The notes: generated by a model from the letters alone, not told the origin. Shown: positions 43,410 to 53,056, counted from the stretch's first letter. The stretch is DNA of 64,000 nt from Gammaproteobacteria bacterium UBA7310 (GCA_002471665.1 DKQK01000025.1:280920-344919); one strand, 5' to 3'. Program-made: numbers and translations.

Positions 43410-44219
43410 CTACACTCCGGGCTCCCCCATGGGCATAATGGTTTGACTGACCTGCCCAATGCGGCCTCGGGTATCGTATAACGTGGTAAGCACTTGGCCG
43501 ACGCCGGTTGCATCCAGCAGCGCGGTGCTGTCAATACCTACCCATTCCCCTTCAGGCAAGCGGGAAAGCTGGAGAACGATGTCGGCATTGATGGTACCCA
43601 GATTGCCACCCAAGCGGAGCTGCCCAACGCCGTTGCCGAAATCCGATGCAAGCGCCGCCAGCATAAAGGGAGAATTAGACTGGCCCTCGATGATAGCCAC
43701 CGGCAAGGCAATCCAGGCTGTGCCCCTGCCCTGCCCGCATAGAGCAGTCACCGGTCGCAGTTGGATCGTGGTGTGCAGACCGGGCGGCATGGAACCACCG
43801 CTGCCGAACAGTATGTCCCGAAATGAGACCGCCTCCAAATCATCCGGTGGTGTTATCTCAATGTTGCTTCGAGGAGCAAAGGCAGGCAGGGATAGCTCCT
43901 GTGGCTTTATAAACAGACAGTTTGCCACCGCGATGACCGTGTCATGAGAGAACAGACTGGCCTCCAGGTGGACAATACGATTGCCCTTGCGCCGAGTGCT
44001 TACGCTCACCCCCAATGGTGCTTTGGGAACGGGGCGCAGCAGGTCGATCGCCAGCTTTGCCGGTTGCCACCCTTCCAACCGGGCTTCCCGCTCCAGACAA
44101 TACGCCAGCAATCCGGCCGGTGCCCCACCATGCAACATTGCAGGGTGCCAGGGACTGCCCGCCAGCGCCGTTGGTATAAAGGTATCACCCTGTACTGCGA
44201 ATAACGTCTCGTCTGACAC
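43410..44219 (-). CDS. Thioesterase-family protein (double hot-dog, acyl-CoA)
   Basis: 269 residues. Fits the TesB-like/4HBT_3 acyl-CoA thioesterase family: HGGAPAGLLAYCLER near residue 30, a first hot-dog half (LAIDLLRPVP, SVSTRRKGNRIVHLEASLF) and a second half ending in WVGIDSTALLDATGVGQVLTTLYDTRGRIG. Cleaves acyl-CoA in general terms; substrate unknown. Starts with GTG, supported by AGGAG 6 bases before. Shares its direction with the membrane protein gene upstream, 27 bases away. Confidence 0.86.
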   Translation of the reverse strand: MSDETLFAVQGDTFIPTALAGSPWHPAMLHGGAPAGLLAYCLEREARLEGWQPAKLAIDLLRPVPKAPLGVSVSTRRKGNRIVHLEASLFSHDTVIAVANCLFIKPQELSLPAFAPRSNIEITPPDDLEAVSFRDILFGSGGSMPPGLHTTIQLRPVTALCGQGRGTAWIALPVAIIEGQSNSPFMLAALASDFGNGVGQLRLGGNLGTINADIVLQLSRLPEGEWVGIDSTALLDATGVGQVLTTLYDTRGRIGQVSQTIMPMGEPGV

Positions 44220-44246
44220 CGTCAGCTCCTATCACATTAACCCGGA

Positions 44247-44750
44247 TTATCTCAGAAACCATTCTGTATAGGCCCCCAGAACCATGCTCAATGTACCGAA
44301 CAAGACCGGCCATAACGCCAAATCACGCAATGAGCCGGTGACCCGGGCAAAGCCGGCAAAAAAGGCAATCAACAAATGGGTGAACAGCGTCAACCCCACC
44401 AACGCGCTATTACCGGCATCGTAGGCCAGGATGCCCCAGACCAAAGCAGCCGGCACCACTGACATGATGCCATCCCGCACGCTCTTTACATCCGCAAGGT
44501 TCGCCACATACAACACCGAGATGGATGCACTCAGGGCTGCAAAGAAGGTCAGACCAGGTTGCACCGGCAGGACCACAGCCCCACACCAGGCCAGCGCGGC
44601 ACCCAGCATAACCCGCCACACAACATCAAGGGTCAAGGCAGCATTGTCATTGAAAGCGGACAGCAACATGCTCCGGCTTACCGGACAAGTCGAAACCTGC
44701 GGGGTGCTCATATCCCCAACATGACTGATCGAGCGAGTTGTTGTTGCCAT
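44247..44750 (-). CDS. Small membrane protein of unknown function
   Basis: 167 residues, four to five hydrophobic helices after a 40-residue polar N-terminus (helices at about 45-62, 65-85, 95-110, 115-135, 142-165). I recognise no family. AGGAGG 7 bases before the ATG makes the start firm. Divergent from the GlxA-type regulator and upstream of the thioesterase. Confidence 0.72.
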   Translation of the reverse strand: MATTTRSISHVGDMSTPQVSTCPVSRSMLLSAFNDNAALTLDVVWRVMLGAALAWCGAVVLPVQPGLTFFAALSASISVLYVANLADVKSVRDGIMSVVPAALVWGILAYDAGNSALVGLTLFTHLLIAFFAGFARVTGSLRDLALWPVLFGTLSMVLGAYTEWFLR

Positions 44751-44876
44751 AGTGCGTCCTCCTGTGTGGTAACGCGCGGTTTATAGCCTGAAACCAGATT
44801 AGCGCTTGACGCGGCGCTGCAAAAGTGGCATTTATGACAACATAAATGCTCAATTTGCCATTCAGGAGACCTTCAT

Positions 44877-45869
44877 ATGACTACAAAACTGGCAATATTC
44901 GCATATGACGGATGCTTATCGACTTCAATCACCGGCCCTACGGATGTCTTCCACATCGCCAACATTCACCAACGGGTACGCAAGGAAGACCCGGGAAACC
45001 CGTTGTTTTCCTGGAAAATCTATTCTCCTGACGGCAAACCGGTGAATACCTCTACCGGTATTACCATTGCCGTGGATGGCCGCTATGAAGAAGCGGGCAA
45101 CCCGGACATTTGCCTGATTCCGGGCATCGATCATGCCTTTGGTTACGAAGTCACAAAAAAAACCGAGGAAATGCGAAGCTTGCTGGGTGGTTTGATCAAA
45201 TCCCATCACGCCCGCGGTGCCGTTATTGCCTCCAATTGCAGTGGATCATTTCTATTGGCTGATACCGGGTTACTGGATGGCTATGAGGCAACCACCAGTT
45301 GGTGGCTGGCGCACCATTTCACCCATTCGTTCCCTAAAGTGCACTTACGGCTGGAGAAAATGGTTACCGAACAGAACAACGTTTACTGCTCTGGTGCGGT
45401 GACGGCATACATGCATTTGTGTATTCGTCTGATCGAGCGCTTTGCCGGCCAGAGCATTGCCAAGTGTTGCTCCAAAACGGTGATGCTGCAGAACAAGGAA
45501 TCGACGCAGGCACCCTACATACCGGTGCCCCATCACTTCAAACAACCGGATGAGCTGGTAAAAAACGCCGTGCAGTGGATGCAGGAAAACCTGGCCCAGG
45601 AATTCCAATTGGATACCCTGGCCAGCCAATTGGCGGTGAGCCCCCGTACGTTTATACGACGGTTCAACCAGGCTACCGGTAAACCACCTAAACAATATTT
45701 TCAGAAGTTAAGGATTGACGAAGCCAAACGCCTGTTGGAGTCCACCGCACTGAGCGTGGACGATATCACTGAGAAAGTCGGCTATGTGGATGTCAGCTCT
45801 TTTCGCCGCCTTTTTAAAAGGGAAGTTGCGTTGTCACCAACCGAGTATCGAAAACGATTTTCACGCTAA
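44877..45869 (+). CDS. GlxA-family AraC-type transcriptional regulator
   Basis: 330 residues. N-terminal DJ-1/PfpI-like domain (about 4-190) with the elbow Cys in SNCSGSFLLA, joined to a C-terminal AraC DNA-binding domain (about 225-328; LASQLAVSPRTFIRRFNQATGKPPKQYF and ITEKVGYVDVSSFRRLFKREV). The family includes regulators of choline, carnitine and arginine use; the ligand here is unknown. Divergent from the membrane-thioesterase pair, its likely target. Confidence 0.92.
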   Translation: MTTKLAIFAYDGCLSTSITGPTDVFHIANIHQRVRKEDPGNPLFSWKIYSPDGKPVNTSTGITIAVDGRYEEAGNPDICLIPGIDHAFGYEVTKKTEEMRSLLGGLIKSHHARGAVIASNCSGSFLLADTGLLDGYEATTSWWLAHHFTHSFPKVHLRLEKMVTEQNNVYCSGAVTAYMHLCIRLIERFAGQSIAKCCSKTVMLQNKESTQAPYIPVPHHFKQPDELVKNAVQWMQENLAQEFQLDTLASQLAVSPRTFIRRFNQATGKPPKQYFQKLRIDEAKRLLESTALSVDDITEKVGYVDVSSFRRLFKREVALSPTEYRKRFSR

Positions 45870-45992
45870 CAACCTCACCTCACTGAGCACGCAATGCACA
45901 GCTTAAAGGTTGGTGAACTGTGCCTGATGGCCAAATGTCTGCCAAAGTGGAAACGATGCTGCCCGGTGAGGAAAGTTGCACTAACCCGTCCA

Positions 45993-46427
45993 TCACGCGG
46001 CATCGTTCCCGTCTGGCTTGGATTTCAGTTTGACCAGCACGTCGGCAAATTTTCGAAACACATCATTGTGAGTTAATATACCGGCGAGTTTTTCATTTTT
46101 GGTGACCAGGGCCGAGCCCAGGTGCTTGTCTGCCATGACTTTGAGAACGTTTTCAAGGGCAGTGTGAATATCGACGACATAGGTGCGTGAAGTATAAATG
46201 TCCTTCACGTACAACTCGTCTTCCAGTGAAGCGCTACTGAACGGTGAAGCGACAAACTTAATATCCCGATCCGTTAACACACCCACAAGTTTTCCATCCT
46301 CCGTTACAGGCAGATGGTGGAAACCCTGCTTTTCCATCATTGCAATCGCATCCTGCAACGGCTCATTGATGTCGATGCTGTAGGGAAAAGGGGTCATGGT
46401 TGTTGCCAATGTGGGGACGTTCTTCAT
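45993..46427 (-). CDS. Paired CBS-domain protein
   Basis: 144 residues consisting almost only of two CBS domains (about 5-60, FHHLPVTEDGKLVGVLTDRDI, and 70-130, LGSALVTKNEKLAGILTHNDVF). Such Bateman pairs bind adenine nucleotides and sense energy state. The ATG overlaps the stop of the K+ channel gene by four bases (ATGA), so the protein is co-produced with the channel and may regulate it; the link is inference. Confidence 0.93.
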   Translation of the reverse strand: MKNVPTLATTMTPFPYSIDINEPLQDAIAMMEKQGFHHLPVTEDGKLVGVLTDRDIKFVASPFSSASLEDELYVKDIYTSRTYVVDIHTALENVLKVMADKHLGSALVTKNEKLAGILTHNDVFRKFADVLVKLKSKPDGNDAA

Positions 46428-48151
46428 ACCCTGCCTCCGGAGTCTTGCGATTGTTTCTTCTTATCGAACAGCCGCTTCCATAAATATCCGCCACCTTCAT
46501 CATGGCCACTGATTACGTACCTTAACACATTGGAATTGCAGACTGTCCATAACATCTGATTCAGTACATGGCTGCGACCACAAAAGAGTATTTCGTCGTC
46601 GATACGCAGACAGAAATCCTCTTCCGGCAGCACATGGGCTTCCCCCTTGCGTACCACCATCAATGCCATCGACGGCAATTGAACACCGCGATTCTGAGGA
46701 TGGGCGGATAAATGCTGTACTTTCACATTGCGCCCATGGCGCAGAGCTTCATAAATTGCCGGAGTCGTGGATTTAGTGATCGACAATGCCCAGCTATCCA
46801 GTGGGTTGTCACGCACCAACACATCGAAGCGATACACCAGTTTTTCACACCAGTCTTCATCCTTGTGCTTTATCTCTTCCAGAAACTGGATCAACAGCGG
46901 CGTTTTGATAAACACCATGATGCGCTGGGCAATGATCATATTGGGATCCATTATCATATTGATCTTGGCTGCCTGAAACACCGGAGCATTGTGGTGGCGG
47001 TTCTGACGCGACACCAGCATCAGGTTCTTCTTCAGATCACGGGCGGTTAACACGATGGACAAATTGTTGGCATCGTCCGCGGTTCCGGCAATGATACCAA
47101 CCGCATTCTGTATGCCCGCCTCCAGCAAGGTGGGGGCTTCGGTTCCCAACCCCTTCACCACTCGATAATCCTCTTTAACATGCTGCCCTTCCGGGTCCGG
47201 TTCGATGATCACTGTTTCCAGGCCATGCTGCTCAAACCGACGTTGAATGGCTTTGCCCAAACGCCCGTAGCCGCAAATTATCCAACGGCCTTTTTCCGGC
47301 TTGACCACGGACTGTATAGATCGGTGCTGGGGGCTGATCAACCAGTTATAGGCCAGTTGGCGGTAGGGTGAAAACACAGCATTTGTTAAATATTCCGCAA
47401 AGGTTTCAAAGGGATCGATTACGTGGTCGGTGTTAAAGGATTTTAGATTACCGGCGTACTCCCGAGTTGCCACCCGGCTCAATACCATACGCTCAGGTGC
47501 CAGCAACTTACTGGCTAAAGCAATATACAGATTCACGTGATCGTCATCGGTCAAACACAGCACTCCGATGCAGTTCTCCTGTACTACACCCGCATCCTGT
47601 ATCACATCCGGCTCACTGGCATCCGCACACAGGCTGGGTATATCAAAGGGGAGATTATCCAGCTCGAGGGCATCAATTCGGTTCTGCCTGAGTTCAACCA
47701 CTACACTCTGAATGCCGCGACGAGACAAATCAGCCACCACTGCACTGCCGGTCAGGCCATAGCCACACACCAGATAAAAGGGTTCCCTAAGATGGTCGAC
47801 CCGGTGCCGGAAGCGGTGACGCTGAATCAGATGAATAAACGTATGGTCGCGCAGTATTGCGATAACGGCACCAATACTGTAGATCCATCCCACCACTGTG
47901 GCGTAGATACAGAACAACGTCCAGAAACGCTGCAGGGCAGTAAATTCATAGGGGATTTCGCCAAAACCAATGGTGGATCCCATAAAACTGACAAAATAAA
48001 ACGCCTCAAAAAAACTCATCCGATAGGCATTGCCCGCGGAATCCATGCCGGGGATCAACACATAGCCCAGAACAGAGATAGAGTAGATGACAATGAGGGT
48101 GATTAAAGGAGCCCGCAGGCGCCTCAGTATCAGGTAGGCAACATAATTCAT
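46424..48151 (-). CDS. Potassium channel with two TrkA-N (RCK) modules
   Basis: 575 residues. Two transmembrane helices (about 12-34 and 75-98) flank a pore with filter STIGFGE (residues 59-65), a variant of TVGYGD. Two Rossmann RCK domains follow: YLVCGYGLTGSAVVADL (about 125-240) and WIICGYGRLGKAIQRRF (about 290-410), each with Gly-rich nucleotide motifs, then TrkA-C-like regions to 575. The Tyr-to-Phe and Asp-to-Glu changes in the filter occur in some bacterial K+ channels, but selectivity should be treated as unproven. 6 bases after the preceding membrane protein gene. Confidence 0.92.
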   Translation of the reverse strand: MNYVAYLILRRLRAPLITLIVIYSISVLGYVLIPGMDSAGNAYRMSFFEAFYFVSFMGSTIGFGEIPYEFTALQRFWTLFCIYATVVGWIYSIGAVIAILRDHTFIHLIQRHRFRHRVDHLREPFYLVCGYGLTGSAVVADLSRRGIQSVVVELRQNRIDALELDNLPFDIPSLCADASEPDVIQDAGVVQENCIGVLCLTDDDHVNLYIALASKLLAPERMVLSRVATREYAGNLKSFNTDHVIDPFETFAEYLTNAVFSPYRQLAYNWLISPQHRSIQSVVKPEKGRWIICGYGRLGKAIQRRFEQHGLETVIIEPDPEGQHVKEDYRVVKGLGTEAPTLLEAGIQNAVGIIAGTADDANNLSIVLTARDLKKNLMLVSRQNRHHNAPVFQAAKINMIMDPNMIIAQRIMVFIKTPLLIQFLEEIKHKDEDWCEKLVYRFDVLVRDNPLDSWALSITKSTTPAIYEALRHGRNVKVQHLSAHPQNRGVQLPSMALMVVRKGEAHVLPEEDFCLRIDDEILFCGRSHVLNQMLWTVCNSNVLRYVISGHDEGGGYLWKRLFDKKKQSQDSGGRV

Positions 48152-48157
48152 GATGCG

Positions 48158-48541
48158 TTAGCGACGCACGGTGATGGTTTCCACGACCAACAACACCACC
48201 GATATCATATTCGCCAGCAAGGCCCCGCCGGACATGGACACAATGCTCGCAATCATATCCGGGCTGAGGCCGGCTTCACTGACGTTAGTGGCATAACCCC
48301 ACAGGAATGCCGCCACAATCAACTGAAAATCCGCCACCAGACTGGTGGCCAGGAGCACCGCCCCCAGATGGGTACGATCACCAAATTTCATCACCGTTGC
48401 GATCAGGCTGATCACCAACGCCGCAAAGAGCTCATATACGTTGTGATGGTTTACATCGTGAAATTCACCCAGGAAAAACCCAAAGTTCAGGGTGGCGGCC
48501 AAGATAATAAAAAAGGCAAATATGACTTTTTCTGTATTCAT
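48158..48541 (-). CDS. Small membrane protein (possibly DUF6394 family)
   Basis: 127 residues with four hydrophobic helices (about 5-25, 37-55, 62-85, 100-124). The pattern NFGFFLGEFHDVNHHNVYELFAA with conserved His and Glu, and MKFGDRTHLGAVLLATSLVADFQL, look like the DUF6394 proteins I recall from marine gammaproteobacteria. Function unknown. Six bases before the K+ channel gene, so probably an associated component. Confidence 0.75.
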   Translation of the reverse strand: MNTEKVIFAFFIILAATLNFGFFLGEFHDVNHHNVYELFAALVISLIATVMKFGDRTHLGAVLLATSLVADFQLIVAAFLWGYATNVSEAGLSPDMIASIVSMSGGALLANMISVVLLVVETITVRR

Positions 48542-48573
48542 TCGGGTTCCCCATCATCCTGCGGGTGTCGACC

Positions 48574-48846
48574 CTATCTGAAAATCAGCACCCATCCGCC
48601 TATCAGTATAAAGCCTATTCCGGCAATCATCGACAACGCTTTTTCACTGATAAACTGGGACACAAAGCTGCCGGCCGCCACACCGATGGCCGCCGCAACC
48701 ACCAAGGCGGATGCCGAGGCAACGAATACAGTCCACTTACTGACCTCTTTGTCCGCAGCAAACAGCATGGTGGCCAGCTGGGTCTTGTCACCCAACTCTG
48801 CAAGGAAAACACTGATGAATATGGTCAAAAATACCCGCCAATCCAT
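48574..48846 (-). CDS. Half-size GDT1/UPF0016 (TMEM165-type) transporter
   Basis: 90 residues with three transmembrane helices. The family motif E-x-G-D-K-T occurs once, in AELGDKTQLATMLFAA (about residue 16). Full-length UPF0016 proteins (for example MneA/MneP-related Mn2+ or Ca2+ exporters) have two such motifs, so this single-repeat form must dimerise to give a two-motif pore. Its ribosome site GGAG overlaps the bluB stop codon. No second half-size copy is adjacent, unlike paired half-genes elsewhere. Confidence 0.88.
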   Translation of the reverse strand: MDWRVFLTIFISVFLAELGDKTQLATMLFAADKEVSKWTVFVASASALVVAAAIGVAAGSFVSQFISEKALSMIAGIGFILIGGWVLIFR

Positions 48847-48849
48847 TCT

Positions 48850-49524
48850 CTACTCCGCATCTTGTTGACTAAACGAATCATAATGTACAACTGACTGCAT
48901 GGATTTACGACGCTCCCACTGCAGCCGCTCCAATTCCGGCTCATCGTAAAACTCATCCACATACCCCAGACAAAGATAACCCACCAAGTCACGGTCCGGG
49001 GGCACTTCCAATATACGTTTCACTTCGCCTGGATCAAGAATACTGACCCAGCCCATACCGATGTTCAGGCTTCTGGCCATCAGCCACATATTCTGGATCG
49101 CGCATACGACGCTGTAGCGGCCCACTTCATCCATGCTGGACTGCCCCAATACCGGTAATCCGGAGGGACGGTAAAACACCGCAATATTGAGTGGTGACTC
49201 GATGATGCCCTCCAATTTCAGGCGCTGGTAAAGCAGCGATTTGGCACCGGAGAACTGATCAGCAGCTTTACTATTCTCGGCGGTAAAGCTGTCATGGACC
49301 GCCTGGCGCCGCAGCCTGTCCCGCACCAGAATAAACTCCCAGGGTTGGGAGAACCCAACAGAAGGGGCACTGAGTGCGGCATCAAGTATCTGCTGTACCG
49401 CCCTGTCAGGCAGAGGGTCAGAATGGAAGCGATTACCCCGCACATCCCGCCGCTGCAGCATGATTTCCTGCAGCAGGCTGGCTTCCTGCGCATTGAATCG
49501 ACGCCCCTTCATGACAAAGACCAT
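48850..49524 (-). CDS. bluB: 5,6-dimethylbenzimidazole synthase
   Basis: 224 residues (220 if the ATG at 49512, giving MKGRRFNAQ, is used). Flavin-destroying nitroreductase-fold enzyme that makes the lower ligand of vitamin B12 from FMNH2 and oxygen. RRDVRG, LDAALSAPSVGFSQPWEFI, NSKAADQFSG, LKLEGIIESPLNIAVF, and IGMGWVSILDP then LCLGYVDEFYDEPEL match BluB. No other cobalamin genes or B12 riboswitch are nearby. Confidence 0.9.
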   Translation of the reverse strand: MVFVMKGRRFNAQEASLLQEIMLQRRDVRGNRFHSDPLPDRAVQQILDAALSAPSVGFSQPWEFILVRDRLRRQAVHDSFTAENSKAADQFSGAKSLLYQRLKLEGIIESPLNIAVFYRPSGLPVLGQSSMDEVGRYSVVCAIQNMWLMARSLNIGMGWVSILDPGEVKRILEVPPDRDLVGYLCLGYVDEFYDEPELERLQWERRKSMQSVVHYDSFSQQDAE

Positions 49525-49582
49525 ACTCTATTTGACTAAAAGTGCGGCGATTATAGAGATTTTCGGTGGAGGGTGAAACGGC

Positions 49583-49621
49583 AAAGGGTCGAATACCACC
49601 GCAGGCAGCGTTCGACCCTTT
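49583..49621. terminator. Hairpin after fadA, possible terminator
   Basis: Eleven-bp perfect stem AAAGGGTCGAA / TTCGACCCTTT with a 17-base loop, 36 bases beyond the fadA stop. No strong T run, so termination is only likely. Confidence 0.5.
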
Positions 49622-49656
49622 ACCGGATCATGATTGGATGTCTGGATAATCCGGCG

Positions 49657-50832
49657 TTATACCCGCTCGATTACCGTGGCAATACCCTGCCCCAACCCAA
49701 TACACATGGTGGCCAGACCCAGGTTGCCGTCTTTCCACTCCATTACATTGAGCAAAGTGCCAACGATACGGGCACCGGAACAGCCCAGTGGGTGACCCAA
49801 TGCGATGGCCCCACCGTTCAGGTTGACCTTCTCATCCACTTTGTCAGCCAGCTTGAGATCTTTCACGCAAGGCAGGCTCTGTGCCGCAAAGGCCTCGTTC
49901 AGTTCTACGTAATCGATATCGTCAATGGACAGGCCGGCACGCTTCAGGGCTTTCTGGGTGGCGGGTACCGGGCCGTACCCCATGATCGCCGCATCGCAAC
50001 CGGCCACCGCCATTGAACGAATCCGGGCACGGGGCTTAAGACCCAGTGCCTGGGCACGCTCGGCAGACATCACCAGGATGGAAGATGCACCATCAGACAG
50101 AGCAGATGAGGTACCAGCCGTCACCTGGCCGTTTTTAGGATCAAATACCGGGCGTAACCCGGCCAGGCCTTCAACGGTGGTTTCCGGACGAATCACCTCG
50201 TCAATTTCACAGAGCACTTTGAAGCCATCCGCATTGTGGCCTTCAATGGGCACGATCTCATTGTTCCAGCGCCCTTCCTGGGTGGCTTCCCAGGCCAGAC
50301 GATGGGAGCGGGCACCGAACTCATCCATGGCGGCACGGGAAATACCGTGCATGCGGCCCAGCATTTCAGCGGTGAGCCCCATCATGTTGGAAGCCTTGGC
50401 AACGTACTTGGACGCTTCCGGGTTGAGGTCAACACCGTGGGTCATTTCCACATGTCCCATATGTTCCACACCACCAATCACGAATACATCACCATTGCCG
50501 GTCTGGATGGATTGCGCGGCCGAGTGCAAAGCCTGCATGGAAGAACCGCACAAACGGTTTACCGTCTGGCCCGCAACAGAACGGGGCAACTCCGCCATGA
50601 TGGCAATGTTTCGGGCAATGTTCATGCCCTGCTCCAGGGTTTGGTTGACGCAGCCCCAGATCACATCTTCTGTTTCCGCCGGATTCCAGTTCGGATTACG
50701 CTTCTGTAATGCGCGAATCAGTTCCGCAGACAGTTTTTCTGCACGCACATTTCGGAACTGTCCATTACGGGACTTACCCATCGGTGTACGGACAGCATCG
50801 ACAATCACTACGTCTCTTGGATTCAAACTCAT
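49657..50832 (-). CDS. fadA: 3-ketoacyl-CoA thiolase
   Basis: 391 residues. Beta subunit of the beta-oxidation complex; splits 3-ketoacyl-CoA with CoA. Catalytic Cys95 in NRLCGSSMQ, NEAFAAQ, GGAIALGHPLGCSGAR and the second Cys in CIGLGQG. GGAGA precedes the ATG. It starts 24 bases after fadB, the usual fadBA operon. Confidence 0.97.
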   Translation of the reverse strand: MSLNPRDVVIVDAVRTPMGKSRNGQFRNVRAEKLSAELIRALQKRNPNWNPAETEDVIWGCVNQTLEQGMNIARNIAIMAELPRSVAGQTVNRLCGSSMQALHSAAQSIQTGNGDVFVIGGVEHMGHVEMTHGVDLNPEASKYVAKASNMMGLTAEMLGRMHGISRAAMDEFGARSHRLAWEATQEGRWNNEIVPIEGHNADGFKVLCEIDEVIRPETTVEGLAGLRPVFDPKNGQVTAGTSSALSDGASSILVMSAERAQALGLKPRARIRSMAVAGCDAAIMGYGPVPATQKALKRAGLSIDDIDYVELNEAFAAQSLPCVKDLKLADKVDEKVNLNGGAIALGHPLGCSGARIVGTLLNVMEWKDGNLGLATMCIGLGQGIATVIERV

Positions 50833-50856
50833 TTCTATGTCTCCTTGGCTATCCGC

Positions 50857-53004
50857 TTATTTGTAAAAAGATTCGCCGTTGGCGGCCATTTCACGCAGTT
50901 TTGCAGTGGGCTCATACAAAGGACCCAGATCCTTGTATTGGTCGCACAACTCTACGAATGCTTTCACGCCAATGGAATCAATGTATTTCAGCGCACCTCC
51001 GCGGAACGGCGGGAAGCCGATACCCATGATCAGAGCCATATCGGCATCTGCCACGGAAGAAACGATGTTTTCTTCCAGGCAACGCACCAACTCCAGACAC
51101 ATTGGAATCATCAAACGATCAATGATTTCCTGATCTTCGAACTCTTTAGGTGCAGCCACGTGGGGCTTGATCAGCTCATAGGTGGTTTCGTCGACCACTT
51201 TCTTGGGCTTGCCTTTCTTGTCGGTTTCGTACTTGTAGAAACCAACACCGTTTTTCTGTCCGTAACGCTTGTTCTCGAACATTACCTCAGATGCATCTTT
51301 ATGATCGTACTGCATCCGCTCGGGGAAGCCCTCCGCCATCACTTCAGCAGCGTGGACACCGGTGTCGATGCCGACCACGTCCATCAGATAGGCCGGACCC
51401 ATGGGCCAACCAAAGCGTTCCATGACTTTATCGACTTTCTGGAAGTCAGCGCCATCGCGCAATATCATGCCAAAACCGCCAAAATACGGGAACAATACCC
51501 GATTCACCAGAAAACCGGGGCAGTCATTCACCACTACCGGGGTTTTACCCATTTTCTTGGCGTAGGCCACAGTGGTGGCAACCGCTTCATCAGAGGATTT
51601 TTCGCCGCGAATCACTTCAACCAGCGGCATCATGTGTACCGGGTTAAAGAAGTGCATACCAACGAAGTTTTCCGGCTTCTGCAGCGCTTCTGCCAGCTTG
51701 GTAATGGAGATGGTGGAGGTATTGGAGGCCAGAATGGTGCCGTCTTTCACCTGCTTTTCCACATCGGCCAACACGCTCTGCTTGACCTTGACGTTCTCGA
51801 CCACTGCTTCCACAACGATGTCGACACTCTGGAAATCACCGTAGTTCAAAGTGGGGCGAATGGATGACAGCACCTGACCCATTTTGGCAGGCTGCATCTT
51901 CTTGCGCTCTACACGCTTGGCCAGCAACTTGGTGGCCTCGGACATACCCAGCTCAAGAGCCGGTTCGTTAATGTCCTTCATAATGATGGGCGTGCCTTTG
52001 GATGCGGATTGGAAAGCGATACCTCCGCCCATGATGCCGGCGCCCAACACAGCCGCCAGGTTAACCGGCTTGGCCTGCTTTTCCCACTTGCTGGCTACTT
52101 TCTTCAGAATCTGGTCGTTCAGGAACAAGCCGATCAGTGAATCAGCAACGGAGGTGGTAGCTACTTTGGCAAACCCCTTGGCTTCCACTTCCAGCGCTTT
52201 GTCCCGGGTCATACCGGCGTGTTGCTGCATGGTCTGAACGGCCGCCATGGGTGCGGGGTAATTACGACCGGCCTGTTGCATAACCATGGCAGAACAGGTC
52301 TGGAACGCCATCATGTTTTCCATCGGGGGCAGCTTCAACGGCTCCAGCTTTTCCTGACGCTTGGCCCGGTAATCAATCTTGCCGGCGATACAATCTTTTA
52401 CCAGCGACAGCGCTGCATCACGCAGTTTTTCCGGTTCAACCACGGCATCCACGACACCGTCTTTCAATGCTTTTTCGGGCTTGTGTTGACCGCCGGCGGC
52501 GATCCACTCAACGGCGTTGTCCACACCGACAATACGCGGCATACGAACGGTGCCACCAAAGCCGGGATAGAGGCCCAGCTTGGCTTCAGGCAAGCCGCAC
52601 TGCGCGGCGGTGGACATCACGCGGAAGTCCGTGGCCAGACACATTTCCAGACCGCCACCCAGCGCAATACCATTCATGGCTGTCACCGTGGGAAACGGCA
52701 GATCTTCAATGGCATTGAACGCCTGGTTGGATTTGATGCACCAACCGGCGATCTCCTCCTCTGAAAGAGTGAAGAGTTCACCAAATTCGGTAATATCAGC
52801 ACCCACAATGAATACAGACTTCGCACTGGTAACAATCATGCCTTTAATGGAGCTGTCGGCTTTCATGGCTTGCGCTGCAGCACCCAGTTCTTCGACTGTC
52901 AGGCGGTTAAATTTATTGACTGACTCGCCTTCCAGATCGAAATTCAATTCTACTATGCCGTCTTCCAACGGTTTAACCGTTACGGCTTTTCCTTCATATA
53001 TCAT
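50857..53004 (-). CDS. fadB: Fatty acid oxidation complex alpha subunit
   Basis: 715 residues. N-terminal enoyl-CoA hydratase/isomerase (about 1-190; NGIALGGGLEMCLATDFRV, GLYPGFGGTVRMPR) and C-terminal 3-hydroxyacyl-CoA dehydrogenase (about 310-700; VLGAGIMGGGIAFQSASKG, GMHFFNPVHMMPLVEV). Works with FadA at three steps of beta-oxidation. Start at the ATG of MIYEGKAV with GGGAGA 7 bases before. Upstream lies a perfect palindrome fitting the PsrA operator. Confidence 0.97.
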   Translation of the reverse strand: MIYEGKAVTVKPLEDGIVELNFDLEGESVNKFNRLTVEELGAAAQAMKADSSIKGMIVTSAKSVFIVGADITEFGELFTLSEEEIAGWCIKSNQAFNAIEDLPFPTVTAMNGIALGGGLEMCLATDFRVMSTAAQCGLPEAKLGLYPGFGGTVRMPRIVGVDNAVEWIAAGGQHKPEKALKDGVVDAVVEPEKLRDAALSLVKDCIAGKIDYRAKRQEKLEPLKLPPMENMMAFQTCSAMVMQQAGRNYPAPMAAVQTMQQHAGMTRDKALEVEAKGFAKVATTSVADSLIGLFLNDQILKKVASKWEKQAKPVNLAAVLGAGIMGGGIAFQSASKGTPIIMKDINEPALELGMSEATKLLAKRVERKKMQPAKMGQVLSSIRPTLNYGDFQSVDIVVEAVVENVKVKQSVLADVEKQVKDGTILASNTSTISITKLAEALQKPENFVGMHFFNPVHMMPLVEVIRGEKSSDEAVATTVAYAKKMGKTPVVVNDCPGFLVNRVLFPYFGGFGMILRDGADFQKVDKVMERFGWPMGPAYLMDVVGIDTGVHAAEVMAEGFPERMQYDHKDASEVMFENKRYGQKNGVGFYKYETDKKGKPKKVVDETTYELIKPHVAAPKEFEDQEIIDRLMIPMCLELVRCLEENIVSSVADADMALIMGIGFPPFRGGALKYIDSIGVKAFVELCDQYKDLGPLYEPTAKLREMAANGESFYK

Positions 53005-53056
53005 CAACGTTTCTCCCGCACTGGGTTAACGACTAGAGACTCATGTTATTGTTCAG

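Noticed and set aside
45894..46076. Short plus-strand frame between the GlxA regulator and the CBS gene
   Set aside because: Overlaps the conserved CBS gene end on the other strand and has no ribosome site.
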